Of a stretch of 64,000 bases of DNA, positions 24,811 through 37,402 are shown one piece after another. Numbering within the stretch: position 1 is the stretch's first letter; each line of letters starts with the position of its first letter. The position numbers and the translations under genes are program-made. This DNA comes from Progne subis subis (Eukaryota > Chordata > Aves > Passeriformes > Hirundinidae). The stretch spans positions 1,064,001 through 1,128,000 of the forward strand of contig JAKJHU010000076.1 of assembly GCA_022316685.1 (NCBI GenBank), in the 5' to 3' direction. The notes under the pieces are model-generated. The model worked only from the letters and a program-made list of their open reading frames with translations, was not told the DNA's origin and ran no database searches.

Positions 24811-26173
24811 ACTTGACACAAGAAGATGGAAGATTCAATGTGTGATTGAAGTGCACACTCACAGCTGGGAAAATTGAAGGGGGAGGGAAAAAAAACCCAA
24901 AACATATAACTATCTATTTTTCTTTAAATATTTTTTGATTCTGTAATACATACATTCATCATTGATTATAGGGTGTAAGGACCAATTCTAAGCACCTTTT
25001 TAGACAACAGTACAGCCAAATCCAGGATTATAAAGATTTTTTTTTTCCACCATCTTGAAGTGTATTCACAGTAAACTGCTAGTCTTCTGTTATTCTACTT
25101 TCTAGATGTTTAGGATATATCTGACTCTAAGGAAGACTTACATCTTCTTGCTAAAATGTCAAATGGTCCCCAAACAGGTTTTTGTCTTTGAACACAGACT
25201 TTTCTGTATTTATTTTTGGTGTATGGTGACTCCAGCAATTTCAATGCCATTAACATGATGTCATATCAGATGATTATATATTTGTTGATTTCACAAAAAT
25301 GTGCAATTGTCCATGCAAAACATGGTTGTGTAAATTTTTTTTTTACTGAACATGGGAAAAATGAGATGTATGAAAAACAGGAGCATGTAACTCTTGGAAA
25401 TGGACACAAAATAGTATAAACTTAAAATATTTATAGTCTTTAATTGAAATGTGTGTGAATTTGCCAACTGAGAAGAGACAGAAAATGGTGTTTTAATAGG
25501 GATTATGCTTCAAACATCCATGAACATTTGAAAGCAGTCTAAAATCAGTCATTTTCCTCCTCCTCAAATTTGTTTTTCCAAAGTGCATTAATTGGTCCAG
25601 TGGATTTTGCTCAAGAAATCATTACTGATATATAGAAAGTTCAGGAGACAAGTATCTTTACAATCTCCAGCTTCAAATACAATAGTAGATAAGTAACTAT
25701 GCCTAAATACTGCTGAGCAGATTAACTCAACTAACAATTCATATTTCAGACTTTTTAAAAATGCACTGAAGTCTCTGCACTCAAAATAACTGGTCCTTTG
25801 AACTACCACTTTATTTACCATCCTAATTGTACCCTCCACAGGAACAAGGTTGAAATCATCAAGGCCTTAAATAAGAAAAATAAGTCAGGAACATATTGAA
25901 CAGCAATAGTTTTCTAAGAGGCCTTGTAAATTGTTTCTAGCCTAATTGTGTACTCATTTACCCACCAGGAAAAATTATTATTTTCTTGCTAAACCTCAGT
26001 TCTAGTAATGAATATAAAATATTTGGTTAATAGAATTTTTGAAGTCAGGTTTTGTGTTTGCATAAATAGATTTTAGTGCAGACAATATATGAAGATGCCA
26101 AGAAAAAAAATAACTTGTTTTCCTCCTAGCTTTCTTCTAAAACTCATCCTGTCACTTTATGGCAGAAATTATT

Positions 26174-26181
26174 AAAAAACA

Positions 26182-26214
<33 letters not shown>

Positions 26215-26281
26215 AAAAAAAAAAAAAAAAAAACCAAAAAAAAAAAAAAAACCCCAAACCAAAAAAACCCTACCACCCTAA
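26174..26281. repeat. A-rich tract, (AAAAAC)n then poly(A)
   Basis: Over 100 bp made almost only of A with scattered C: AAAAAC units, then an uninterrupted A-run of more than 20, then AAACC-type units. No source element was recognised on either side. Confidence 0.9.
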
Positions 26282-29200
26282 AACCAAACCCAAAATGCAG
26301 TGTTCACTTTACTTTCTTAAATAATGGGCCAAAATCTAGAAATTTAAGAATTTATGTGAAATTTAATTTTCCTTGAATGAATGTCAGATGGCCTAAGAAA
26401 AGGGCCTTGATAATCAAATGGCAGATCCCCCAGTGAGAAGCATATTTCAACAGTGATTGGCAAAGTAACAGGAAATATGAAATTTAACTTGGTCTATGAA
26501 TGTCCTATTGTTAAAAGGTATAAAGGGTATGAAGTCCTCTTCTACCTTCAGGGAGGAGAGGTTGGCTCTACCTATTCTTGTTCATGAAACTTTGTACCCC
26601 TCTAATTCCATACTCTGCAGTTCTCTTTGGGAGGGATTTGTGCATCACCTCCCCACATGACTGATAAATGGCTATGGATCAACTAAGTAGGAAACATGTT
26701 GTGCAGTAAAGGTATCTTTTTGGTCAGGTGTGAATTCCTGTTTGACTGTCAAACTTAAATTCACCAAGATAGATTGAATACCTCTGTGTCCAAAAGCAGC
26801 AGCTGAGCTGTCAGGAGCATGGGTACTAACTAATGGCATGTTTTGTTCTGACTTTCTCTCTGAGGAGCCAGAACTTGGCACAGGATGAGCCAAAATGAGA
26901 GGAATTCATATTCAGCCTAACTGAATTGTTCGTATCAACAGAGAGGTATTTGCAAGTTTAGCTGCAAATTTGTTCCCAGTATAACATGTCTTACTGGACA
27001 CAGGTTCAGAGTCGCAAAAACAAAATTCCACAGATTCCTTGTCCAAGCTGACATGGTCCAGTTTCCATCATCATTAGAGAATGATTTTTTGCAAGATATA
27101 ATACGTGGTGAAGCAAGGTATTCATTTTGTGATTGGTCTTAAAAGATGCCAGTATCCGCAAGCTCTTATTCCATTTTGCCTTGTTTTTTATGGTATGAAA
27201 ATAAGAACATTATCTTACTCCATTGGAGTGCATCCCCCAAATTCCTCCTTTCTTTCTTTTCCTGAATAATGCGATTATAGCCAAGACTTTCTTAATGTGT
27301 GAGGAAAAAACCCTTGAAGAAGTAACTGAAAAGATTATATTTTAAACACAAGAGTGAGAGTACAGCCCAAGGTGAGGGTTCCATAGGGTTGTTTTGTGTT
27401 TTTTTTTAAAAAAAACACATATTTTAAGATAGTTGCCTGTGTGGAAACCCAATGAAATAACACAATATTTATATTTCAGAACTTGTGTTTCTCTCTCCAG
27501 AAGAAAATTTAGTAATCTTCTATCACCTTTTTCTATTGGAATATTTTCATTGTAAGAAATCAACACTAAAAATGAGAAGCAAAGTTTCCAGGAAAGTAGA
27601 AAGACATATGTGTGAGCAGGCATGTGTGAATTTGAGTAGAGATGGTTGCTTGCTATTGTCACCAATTTCCTACTTCATAAACATCAAATTAATATGTTTT
27701 ATTAAATAAGAGGGAAATGGTTCAAGCACATCTATTGAACCTGGTCACGTTTGCTCACAGGCTTGAGCCCTGGGAGAAGTCAGAATTCTTTGAAAGCTTA
27801 GAGAACATCTTTGTTTTCTGTATGTTACCTCTTCCAAGGGTCAACAAAAGCTCAACTACAAAGAACTAGCCCAAATGTCATTCTCTGTGTGATTAAAAGA
27901 AGTGAGGAAATTTGAACTTTGAATAACAATAAGCTGCAGACTCTACTTCTAACTGAGAGCTTCATTCTGTCCAAAGACAAATTTTTTGCTCATTAAGCAC
28001 AAAAGAATCCTCTATCTTGGTATTAAAAAATCAGAAGAAGGACCAGTCAAAGCACAAGATAAATAAGATGTATATATATTTTTTCTCCTATAGAGTTTTA
28101 AAATTATCCAAATATTTCCTGTTTAGTCTGTATCTTGATGAATCTGAGACAATGTTATTCCCTATGCATCAGCAATGTTGTTGATTAAAGCAAAACAACA
28201 GTTATTGATAACAATATTTAACATAAACAGGAATTGGAAATTCTAAAATTCCAGTTAGACAAACTTTCTAAAAGAGTCAATTAGATTTGCAAGACTGGAT
28301 TTGTATCAAGATTCCTCCAATACAATTTCTCTCAGGTGGCATTTTTTTTCTGATATTAGATAGCAATGTCAAATTTTGATTTGCTCTGCAGTGATTAATT
28401 ACAGTTGCAGGTTAGTTCAACTCCTGCAACTGCCAGGCTTTCCCCTGTTAAACAACAATGAAAGAGGTCATGACAGGTGTAACCGTATTTCCATGGATGG
28501 ATGCATATCTCAGATGTGCTTTGACTTACAGTTTAAACAAGACCAACATTCTGCTTTTTCACTGCTGTAGCTGTACTAAATTAAAATTGTGTTGTATTCA
28601 GTCCTGTTCAAAAGCTAACAGAAGGGATATTATCTGTCTTATAAAATCCAGCAATGATTACAAGGAATGACATTACACTCAAAAAGACAGTCAGAAGAAG
28701 TGATAGGTCAAACCTCTTAGGTATATCTTTAATTCATAAACTCTGTATTAGACTCCTTTATGCAAAATATCTATTCAAGGCACCTTTTTGTCCTGGTCTT
28801 GAAATCTATCTGTAAAATCAATTACCCCATCACCCCATAGGAGCTGACTGCAGGCATCTCATTCATTGACCTTAATATTCTGTAAGGATCTGATAAAACA
28901 ACTGAGGATTGATCTGTCAGGAGGAGTTTGCCAGATAAAGTCATCTTCTTCCAACCCTGTCAATAGAAAGGTAGGTATGCTATGATACTTCCACAAACTG
29001 AACTGGTAGTTTCAGTTTGCATCTGCTGTGATTTAGTCAGCTCTGTTAGGATGAAGTTTGAGACTAAACCAAACATTTACATGCCTGAATGCATATTTCT
29101 TTCATGTAATGCAGATATATTGGGCCACTTTATTGCCAATGGATACCTACTCAATATAGTGAATGGAGCCAGAGCAGTTCTCCTTCAGTGTTCTCCTGAA

Positions 29201-29843
29201 GATAGTCATTGAATTACTGACTGAATCATTCTTATGGATGCACATACACCTTTGGATTTGTTGGTTTATTCTATGCTTCTCTGTAGAAAATGAAGACAAA
29301 CAAGAAAACAAACTAAAAGTCCAGTCTAATATTGTTAAAATTAAATATCAAACTTGCACAGGCAGTACCACTACCTAGTTTTCATGCCTTAATACAGCTA
29401 AAATACCATCCACACTGACTATAGGATTGTGTATTTCAGCCTCACTGTTGGCTTCATAACATAAAGTTGTCACTAATTCTTCTATATATTTATTGAAAGA
29501 GTGATTTCATGCTAGTCCTTAGCTCTACATTTTAACATCCTTTTTCATTCAACTATTTATTGACTGATAGCATGTGTTTTGCACACATTCTTCCTTGTCT
29601 CTTTTGTAGCCTTTACTCTTATGTTACATGCTTTGTTGTGCTGGGATTTTTATGATGAAGTTCAAATGGATAGGTATGAGAGCTGAACTCACTTACCACC
29701 ACTGATTTAGTTTCTGTTCCAATCCACTTTTGATAGAGAAGTATACCTCAGAATACAGTCACTGCTTCATTCCAGCTGCCAGGAATGCAGTAGAAAATTG
29801 AACTGGAGAAGTTCTTTGATGGTTTCAGGCATATAATTTAAAC

Positions 29844-29887
29844 ATTTCAGTCCCTCTTAGACACCATTTCAGTCCTTCTTAGACACC
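29844..29887. repeat. 22-mer tandem duplication
   Basis: ATTTCAGTCCCTCTTAGACA plus CC is repeated at once with one C-to-T change (29866-29887). Near identity suggests a fairly recent slippage or duplication. Confidence 0.88.
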
Positions 29888-31602
29888 TTAATGAAAGCCC
29901 CAAGGCCTGAAAGCAACTGTTGGGACCCGAAAGTAAAAGAAAGCATTTGCTAAGTAAGAAGTGAGCCTTTCTTACAGCTGGGTGCAGCAGAATGCCAGTG
30001 GAATTACTTCATCCATTAATGGGTAGTTTTGTTTCCTTCCTAAAGAGAGACTCATCCATGAGAAAATTTCTAAAAAGGCTTCAGACTTGCTTTTAAACCT
30101 TATGCTCACATTAATTGTCTTCATATTTTACTATTCAATTTGTGAATGTGACTGACTACAGTCACACAATAATGAGAGTGCACTACTACTGCAGAATAAG
30201 GATCCATTAAAGGCAAAAAAACCCTTTAAAAATCTCAAGAATTGTTATGTTTAAATATGTTTTTATTAGGAAATGTCATAATGGTAAGAAAAACAAGAAA
30301 AATAAGACAATTATATATATTAGTTTGCACCTAACTTATTTGCTTTAGGTCAGATTTTCTTGAAGAATCAACTCAACCATTTCACCTGCAAATATGTAAA
30401 TCTAAGAGTTCAAACTGCTGAGATGGAGGCCCCTGTAGAGGACTCAATGAAATTGTATTGCAAAGCTTTAAGCAGTTCCCTTGGGCTTTGCCATACACAA
30501 CCATCAGCACATAACCAAGAGCCTTCACATTCCTAATATTCACTAAACTAAACTACTTCAGATCTGCCTGGGTCTCTGTGAACAAAATTCTCCTTCTGAC
30601 TGAGAGCACCAATGCCCTCGGTTGAAATCTAAATGTTCTTTTCCTATAACAGGGCCAAATAATTATCTCCTATATTTGGATATAATATATTTCCCATAAT
30701 TCCAATAAACTTAATAAATACTGCTTATTTTTTTTCATGTGCATATTGCACAGTAAATCAGAAATTATCAACCCCATCCCTTGTTCTATGCCAAGAAACC
30801 CCAGCCGGGATTGTGCACGGAACCATGCACAATCTAAGAACCATCTGTTCTTACCATTTTATTTATTATCTGGGACTGCTATATCCTGTACTGTATGCAG
30901 CGGAACTACTAACACTTGAGCTTCTGAGCAACATCTTAGACTTGACTTCAGCTGATGTCAGGCTAGGATGAGGTGAAAGCATCACACCACACCATCATCA
31001 ATCTAGCAAATACATAGTGAAACTCAGGCTCTTTAAGTCTTCATTTAATCACATGCAAATAGTAACAAGATGCAAATAAGCTGTTTTCCTTGCTGACATT
31101 TCTGCACACTTTTTAACATAATGTTCTTTCTGTGAAAGCACCAGACATTCTGACATCTACTGAACTTCCTTCCTAACCCCAGATTAGGGTGAGGAAGAGA
31201 AATTAAAACACTGGAGTTATTTAAAACTTGAAGCTTAAGAAGGTTCTCTGGAGATGCAGGTTTCAATCAAAAAAAAAAATTAATGTTGCAGAGGAAAAAG
31301 TCTAGTCCCTGATGTGGAGCCTGCAGAGCCAGTACATGTGAGATATAAAACCAGAGCACATCTCCTGCTCTTAAGAATATAACTGTCAGATGCACTTTTG
31401 ATTGAAACTTTTGGTCTTATTTAGTTCATGGAAGAGAAATGTCACTTTCTGCAGTACAGGGAAGCCACTTTGGCTTGTGGTAGTTCTTGCTGTGCCTTGA
31501 AAAAAACAACATTCTGGACTATCCTCAGCATATTTCAGAGCCTCAAAACTTCTCCTGGTTTCTCTGTGGTGTTAAGATGGTCCCTGTAACTGCATCCATA
31601 CG

Positions 31603-31645
31603 TGGGGGGGAAAAAAAAAAAAAATATATATATATATATATATAG
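31603..31645. repeat. G-run, A-run and (TA)n microsatellite
   Basis: A run of about seven G, 14 A and then about ten TA units. It lies 190 bp before the LTR at 31834. Confidence 0.9.
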
Positions 31646-31833
31646 TCAAAAGCTCCACTGGCTGTGTTGATATTCATGCAATATGTCAAATGCTACTGAG
31701 AAATTGGCTGCCTGTTTTCATTTGCCTATGAAGAGTTACTGCTTGTTATTTTTATAGTGTATTTATTATTTTCCTTAGTTTGAAATAAAAATTATTCAGT
31801 TGAATATATTCATGTCTGATATTTTGGTGTATT

Positions 31834-33018
31834 TTACTGGTTTAACACCAGCTGGCAACTAAGGAACACAGAGCTTCTTACTTATTCTCCCTCCTAGGTG
31901 GGATGAGGGAGAATCTGAAAAGTGAGAAAATTTGTGGGTTGAGGCAGAGAAAATTTAATAAGTAATGAAAAAATCATGACCACAAGCAAAGCAGAATAAG
32001 GAATTCATTCCCTACTTCTCATTCTAAGACAGGTGCTCAGCCATTTGCAGGAAAACCAGGTTCCATCACACGTAATGGCTACTTCGGAGGACAAACATGT
32101 ACTCTCAATGTTCCCCTGCCTCTTCCTTCTTCCCCCAGCTTTATTTTCACACTATGATACCATATGATATGGAACATCTCTTTGGTCAGTCCTGGATCTG
32201 CCCCCTTCCAACTTCTTATGCCTACTCACTGGTGGGGTGGTGTGAGAAGCAGAAAAGACCTTGACTCTACATAAGCACAGCTTGGTGATAACAGAATCAC
32301 TGAATGGGTAAGGTTGGAAGGGATTATTGGCTGCAACCTATTCATTCACACAGGGTCGTCCTAGAGCATATTGCACAGGATTGCATCCAGACAGCTCTTG
32401 AGTGTTTCCAAAGAAAAAGACTCCACAACCTCTCTGGACAGTTACACACAAAGTAGAGAAGAATGTTCAGGGCAACTTTCTGTGCATCAGTTTCATCCTA
32501 TTGCTGGACACCACTGAGCAGAGCCTAGATCCTTCCTCTTGGCACCCTCTTGTCAGATACTGACAGACATTGCTTAGGTCCCCTCTCAGTCATTTCTTCT
32601 CAAGGCTGAACAGGCCCAGCTCCCTCAGCCTTTCATCGTGAGAGAGATGCTCCAGACCCTTAATCATCTTTGTTGCCTTCCACTGGACTTGTTCCACGAG
32701 CTCCAAGTCTGTCTTGTACCAAGGAGCCCAGAACTGGACACAGCACTCCAGCTGTGGCCTCACAAGGGATGAGCAGAGGGGCAGGATCACCTCCCTTGAC
32801 CTGCTGGCAATGCTCTTCCTAATGCACCCCTGGATACTGTCAGCCTTCCTGGCTCCCAGGGCACACTGCTGGCACATGGACAACTTGTTGCTACAAAATT
32901 AGCTTGTAACAAAAATATCCCTGAATTTTCAATACTGTTTCCAGCACAAAGGGCAAATATAGCCCCTACTACCAATCATTGAAAAAAAATTAACTCTATC
33001 CCAGTCAAAACCAGCAGA
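31834..33018 (-). mobile_element. ERVL-type LTR, split by a CR1
   Basis: Minus-strand copy of the LTR family seen whole at 53766-54420. The left part (31834-32292) carries the LTR 3' half: TGGTTTAACACCAGCTGGCA, GTGAGAAAATTTGTGGGTTG, AAGGAATTCATTCCCTACTT, TCTTTGGTCAGTCCTGGATC and GTGAGAAGCAGAAAAGACCT. The right part (32901-33018) carries the 5' end: AAAATATCCCTGAATTTTCA, AAATTAACTCTATCCCAGTC and AAAACCAGCAGA. The two halves would be contiguous without the CR1 at 32293-32900. No internal ERV sequence adjoins, so it is a solo LTR. A clear target duplication was not found at its outer edges. Confidence 0.85.
32293..32900 (-). mobile_element. CR1 LINE inserted in an ERVL-type LTR
   Basis: Minus-strand CR1 with its 3' end at the left: AGAATCACTGAATGGGTAAG then GTTGGAAGGGA. 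The coding 3' part lies at the right (frame 32883-32590: [20 protein letters not shown], then [20 protein letters not shown]). It is 5'-truncated just past the ACATGGACAACTTGTTG segment. The flanks AGCTTGGTGATAAC (32279-32292) and AGCTTGTAAC (32901-32910) could be an imperfect target duplication, although CR1 often makes none. The host LTR resumes right after it, which makes the CR1 the younger insertion. Confidence 0.92.
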
Positions 33019-36000
33019 GGTAGACAAGTGATAATTGTGAGAAAATCAACAGTCAATGGAAAAGGAGCAAGAGAGTTCTAATATTGGGCTGCCAAAAGGA
33101 AGTGTTGTTTGTTAATTCTGGGTAAGTCAAGACTGTACAAATGTACTGTAAGGAACTGTGAAGATAAGTGCTGATAAATTATGTTTTCACTTCTGTGTCA
33201 TTCCTTTTATCCAGAAATGCATATAGATAGATTGTTATTGACCTACATTTATTTATTTGAAGAAAGGTCTCCTAAGATATTATTAGATTATTATTGCTAT
33301 ACAGATTTAATTTATAACTGCTTTCCAAGTATTAAAAATTACAGAAAAAGGCATGCTTACATTTTCTATTTGATCAGTTGTGCACATCTGTCTTTGAACT
33401 ATGCGGAAACAAACTCACTGTTTGGTTTAGCAATTCTCTTCTGATGTATGCAATATGCATTATTTAAATTAATTTGAATACTAATGACTTTTCAGAAGAT
33501 ATAGAAACACCATGATGCACATCAGTTTCAAAAGAAAATTATTTTTGAAAAAATTCATCTGCTTTAAGAACATCAACATATTTCAGCATACTTTTCTCAT
33601 AATTCTATTGACATACGAGTCATCACTGACATTAAAGATACCATCTTTTTATTGTCTGTGTGTATAAAGAATCTGAGGGGTGTCTCTGTGTGCTAATCAA
33701 ATTGCAGTTTGAGAAACTATGCATTCCTTAATTTTCCACTGTTGTTACAAGTTATTTTTTTCTACCACTCCAGGTCTTACTTTCTAAAGACCTTCACTGT
33801 TGACAAAAATTACTCTCAAACTCCTTTGAAATATTTCTAAAGCAGAAAATATACATCCACAATGTGAGAGAATGTCTTCTGCATCAGATGATGCTTAAAA
33901 ATAATCAGTCATAAAACCCAAAGACAATAAGCAGTTAATTTAAAAATCAGTTATTTCTAAATCAGTCTTCAGTCTTTAAAGTACATTACAATAAAATAAC
34001 CCCCAATTTTACATGCCAGTTACTCTTTTGTCATGAACTTCTTCACACAGACAAAACTCATAGCAGATGTATCAAGCATGGTGGGGTAACAACTGTAGTA
34101 AAATAAATGTATCAGTGAATGGAATGGAAAAACAGTAGCTATTATTTACTAAATTCAAGCTCAATTCTACAACCATCTTTATCTTATTTAAAGCAGATCA
34201 AACCATTGTCTAGGGTTTTGACAAGAGTAAATTAGGACAGGTTCCCAGCTAATAGGATGCCAGTCCTGTAAGTGACATCAAAGACTTCTCTGCTTGCAAA
34301 ATAAATAAATCTCACTTCTTTAAAATCAGTTTGAGGTAACTCTGGATTTATAAGGATCTTTTTCTTAACTGTATCTCACTGTTCTTTGTGTTGTACATCC
34401 TAATCAAATTTGCATTATTTAATGAGTTAATATTTACTTTCTTTTCTTTCAAAGTAAAGAAAAAAAAGTGATGGTAGGATTGCCCACAGGTAGCTAGACA
34501 TAAACTTTACCCATACCTCTTAAAGTACAAATACAAAAATGAAGCGTGTATGTCACATTCATTTGGATGCCACTATATAGACTTTTGCTGCCTTCTTTGT
34601 ATTTTTAATATGACTTTATGTCTTCTTGATAGTGATCGTCCATTGTTACTACTTAGGATTGCAACTGAGATTAGTATAATGTGATTCACAAAGGGTGCTG
34701 ACCTAGAGTGACTAAACCAGGACAGGTGCCCCGGGGAAAATCATTTCCCTTGAAATCAAAAATACTTCAAGCTTTCTGCAGTATTGTTGCAGGAAGTCTG
34801 CTGTGCTGGACCCATCCTCTTCCAGGCAACCTATCTTCTGATAATATCCTGAAAAGACTGTTAACACTAAATGTGATTGTATGCATAATTTGTGTAGGCA
34901 ACTTGTTTGCAGACTGCCAATCTGACTGTCAGTCCTGTGAGGCATAAGACCCAGGGCCAAGAAGCAGCTCAGGTTCAGGGCAGTTTGCTTAAAGTCATGG
35001 GATCTGTCCTGGTTCTCTTTATCAAGGTTAGACACACAACCACCCTGTGAAAGGGAAAAGCAAAAAAAGGATTCTAGGAAACAACTAGGCAAAATTTATT
35101 TCTTTGTATGAGCAAAGACAGTTTGGCTGTCTTCATTAAGACACAAATCTGCTCATGTAAGATCTTTGTTTTCTATCTCTTAAAATATAAAAAGGACAAA
35201 CATTCCATGTTAATATATCACAGGTGAAAAGGACTCAGAGACTGTAATAGAATGCTATAGAATAAGTCTGAAGAACTTTAAAATTGTAATGTCTTTTATT
35301 TTTGTTGAATTAGACCTTCTCTTAAAGAGCTTTAAGTTTGTGTATTTTCTGGAAAACTCTACCACTGTCCAAAAATCATCCTGTCATTTTGGTAAGTTCT
35401 GGCCAAGCCAAATTGTACATTGCATATGCCCACTTGTAATCACAATGTGCTACCTACATGATGTGTAGATGGATACTATTCCCCGTAAAGGATGTGTCAC
35501 TGACTTGTCCTGGTCTTACATTGGAAGGAGTCTGGAGTCAGGTTTTAACACTGCACATCACAATGGTTCTTTTTTTCTCAAGAACCCTTATGTCAATCTA
35601 GGATTAATATAAAGTGCATCTGTTCTTCATTGAATGGTGAAGAAAATAAAAGCCTAGAAGAGGAAAAAAAAAAAGTCATTCTTACGTACTGGTTTTTTGG
35701 ACTAAAAACTCATCCTTGGTTGAGATGTTCAGCACATAGGACTGTGGTGCTGGCTGTGTCTTTGTGTATGCAAACACATATAAAAGAACCAAGCTGTCCT
35801 ACTTTGCTGGTCTCCTTTATCTTCTTCATACAGATGCATATGCAATCATTCCTGTGTTAAGATGCAACCTATTACTCATATTCTGGCCAGCTGCAGGGTT
35901 CACCTGTGTGTTTGACTTACAAGCTGTTGAAACTTACAAGAATGACTACGGATGATGTACTAAAGCAACAGCTCTAATCATAGCTGGACCAAATGGGTGC

Positions 36001-36999
36001 TGCCACCATACTGTCATGTGCTGAGGGACGGTGAAGAAGTCAATGATGATCTAACATGATAGAAGGGAGCTATGAAAAGGAAGAGAAGTATTGTAGGAGC
36101 CAACTACATACAGCTCACACTTGGAGGCAGCTGGGCTTATTGCAAATGCATGATGAATACATATTTTCCATAGCGATGGGCTGATCTAAGACCATATGGC
36201 AGTTGTTTTATTCTCTCCCTGTCCATTTTGAAAGATGGCATTGCAATGCCCAGGTACACATGTGTTACAGGTTTGTAGATGGGATGGGAAGTCAGAAGTG
36301 TTTTAACAATACACAGCTTTCTTTCAGCTGAAAAAGTTCATGCATTTCTCTCTAACTATCCAACGTCAATAATATATTCCCCTACATGGAAGATATGAAA
36401 GGAAACCTCTTACAAGAACACTACATCTCTCCTGTCCCACTAGCTAGGGAAGCATCTTTTATTTTGAAGAGGAAAGGAAAGATTATTCTGTAAACATTCA
36501 AATATGTATGATGTGGAGATGTTTCTGTACAGAAATTTCAGGTACTTTGGAAAAATTACTTACCCATTTTGGAACCTACAGAAATAACAGTAAAGGTTTG
36601 CGCTTCATTTGCACCCCTTATAGGTGGAAAAAAAAAATTTAAAAAAAAAAAAAAAATGTATCAGAGATCTGTATCACCAGTGCTCTCAACAGCAAAAGTT
36701 CTTTTGAAAGCCAATAGAGACACAAAAAACACAGAACTGCATACTGTGATTTTCTGAAGAGAAGCTAAACTTTCTGCTTAGCTGATGACCTTCCTTGTGC
36801 TTGTTCAAAAAAATCTTTGAATGCTTATTTCAAAGGTGAAGGATCACATAAAGATACGAAGACTTGGTTTTATTTCTCATAGTTTTCCAGTCTAGAACTG
36901 ATGGAATATATCAGCTCCAATAACATAGAGTCAATGTTTCAATCAGAGTGAGTATCCCATATCTGTGAGATATTTCAGCAGGCCACAAGAAAGGTTTCA

Positions 37000-37047
37000 G
37001 GTTCCAGAAGCATCTGAATTTCTGGGTTCCAGAAGCATCAGAATTTC
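37000..37047. repeat. direct duplication, 23-mer with 25-bp period
   Basis: GGTTCCAGAAGCATCTGAAT plus TTC is followed two bases later by the same string with T-to-A (37025-37047). Confidence 0.85.
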
Positions 37048-37280
37048 ATCTGAGAAAACTATGTACAGTATGATACTATTAAGTACCCAGGAATAAAGGT
37101 CTTATTCTGTCTATATGTTACAAAGCTATGTCTAGTGAGAGTCTTTTGCAGTAGGGTATATTCTCCTTCATGGGCTAGTATGATAGGAAGCCCACCCTCT
37201 GCTCAGGCAGGTGTGAAATGAAGTCACAAACACAAAAGAGCAAAAGAGGCTTAGTAGAGTAGTTAGCAGAAAAAGAAGGA

Positions 37281-37402
37281 GGTGGGTTTTTGGGGTTTTT
37301 GTTTGTTTGTTTGTTTGTTTTGGTGTTGTTGTGGTGTTTTGGTGTTTTTTTTTGTTGTTGTTTTTTTTTGTTGTTGTTGTTGTTTTTTTGTTTTTTTTTT
37401 TT
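37281..37402. repeat. G/T-only simple repeat tract
   Basis: More than 110 bp with almost no A or C: GGTGGG start, TTTGn block, GTTGTTG blocks and T-runs. The strand asymmetry is extreme. On the other strand it reads as (CAA)n/(CAAA)n plus A-runs. Confidence 0.92.

Larger units (their letters stand above)
23707..31833. other. 8 kb of AT-rich DNA with simple repeats, no gene seen
   Basis: No gene recognised. Landmarks are a (TTTTTG)n tract (24781-24810), a long A-rich tract (26174-26281), a 22-mer tandem duplication (29844-29887) and a G/A/(TA)n tract (31603-31645). The longest frames (107-108 codons, minus strand) owe part of their length to simple repeats, such as the KNKNKNKNKK start of 24493-24819. 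Confidence 0.55.

Noticed and set aside
24493..24819. 108-codon minus-strand frame starting with Lys-Asn repeats
   Set aside because: The start is the (TTTTTG)n simple repeat read in reverse. The rest shows no family resemblance.
26174..26281. Tandem array resembling telomeric or CRISPR-like repeats
   Set aside because: Units are irregular A-rich slippage products with no spacers and no fixed unit. An ordinary simple repeat.
34712..35092. 126-codon minus-strand open frame
   Set aside because: No recognisable domain, and a shorter frame of equal plausibility overlaps it on the other strand. Treated as chance.
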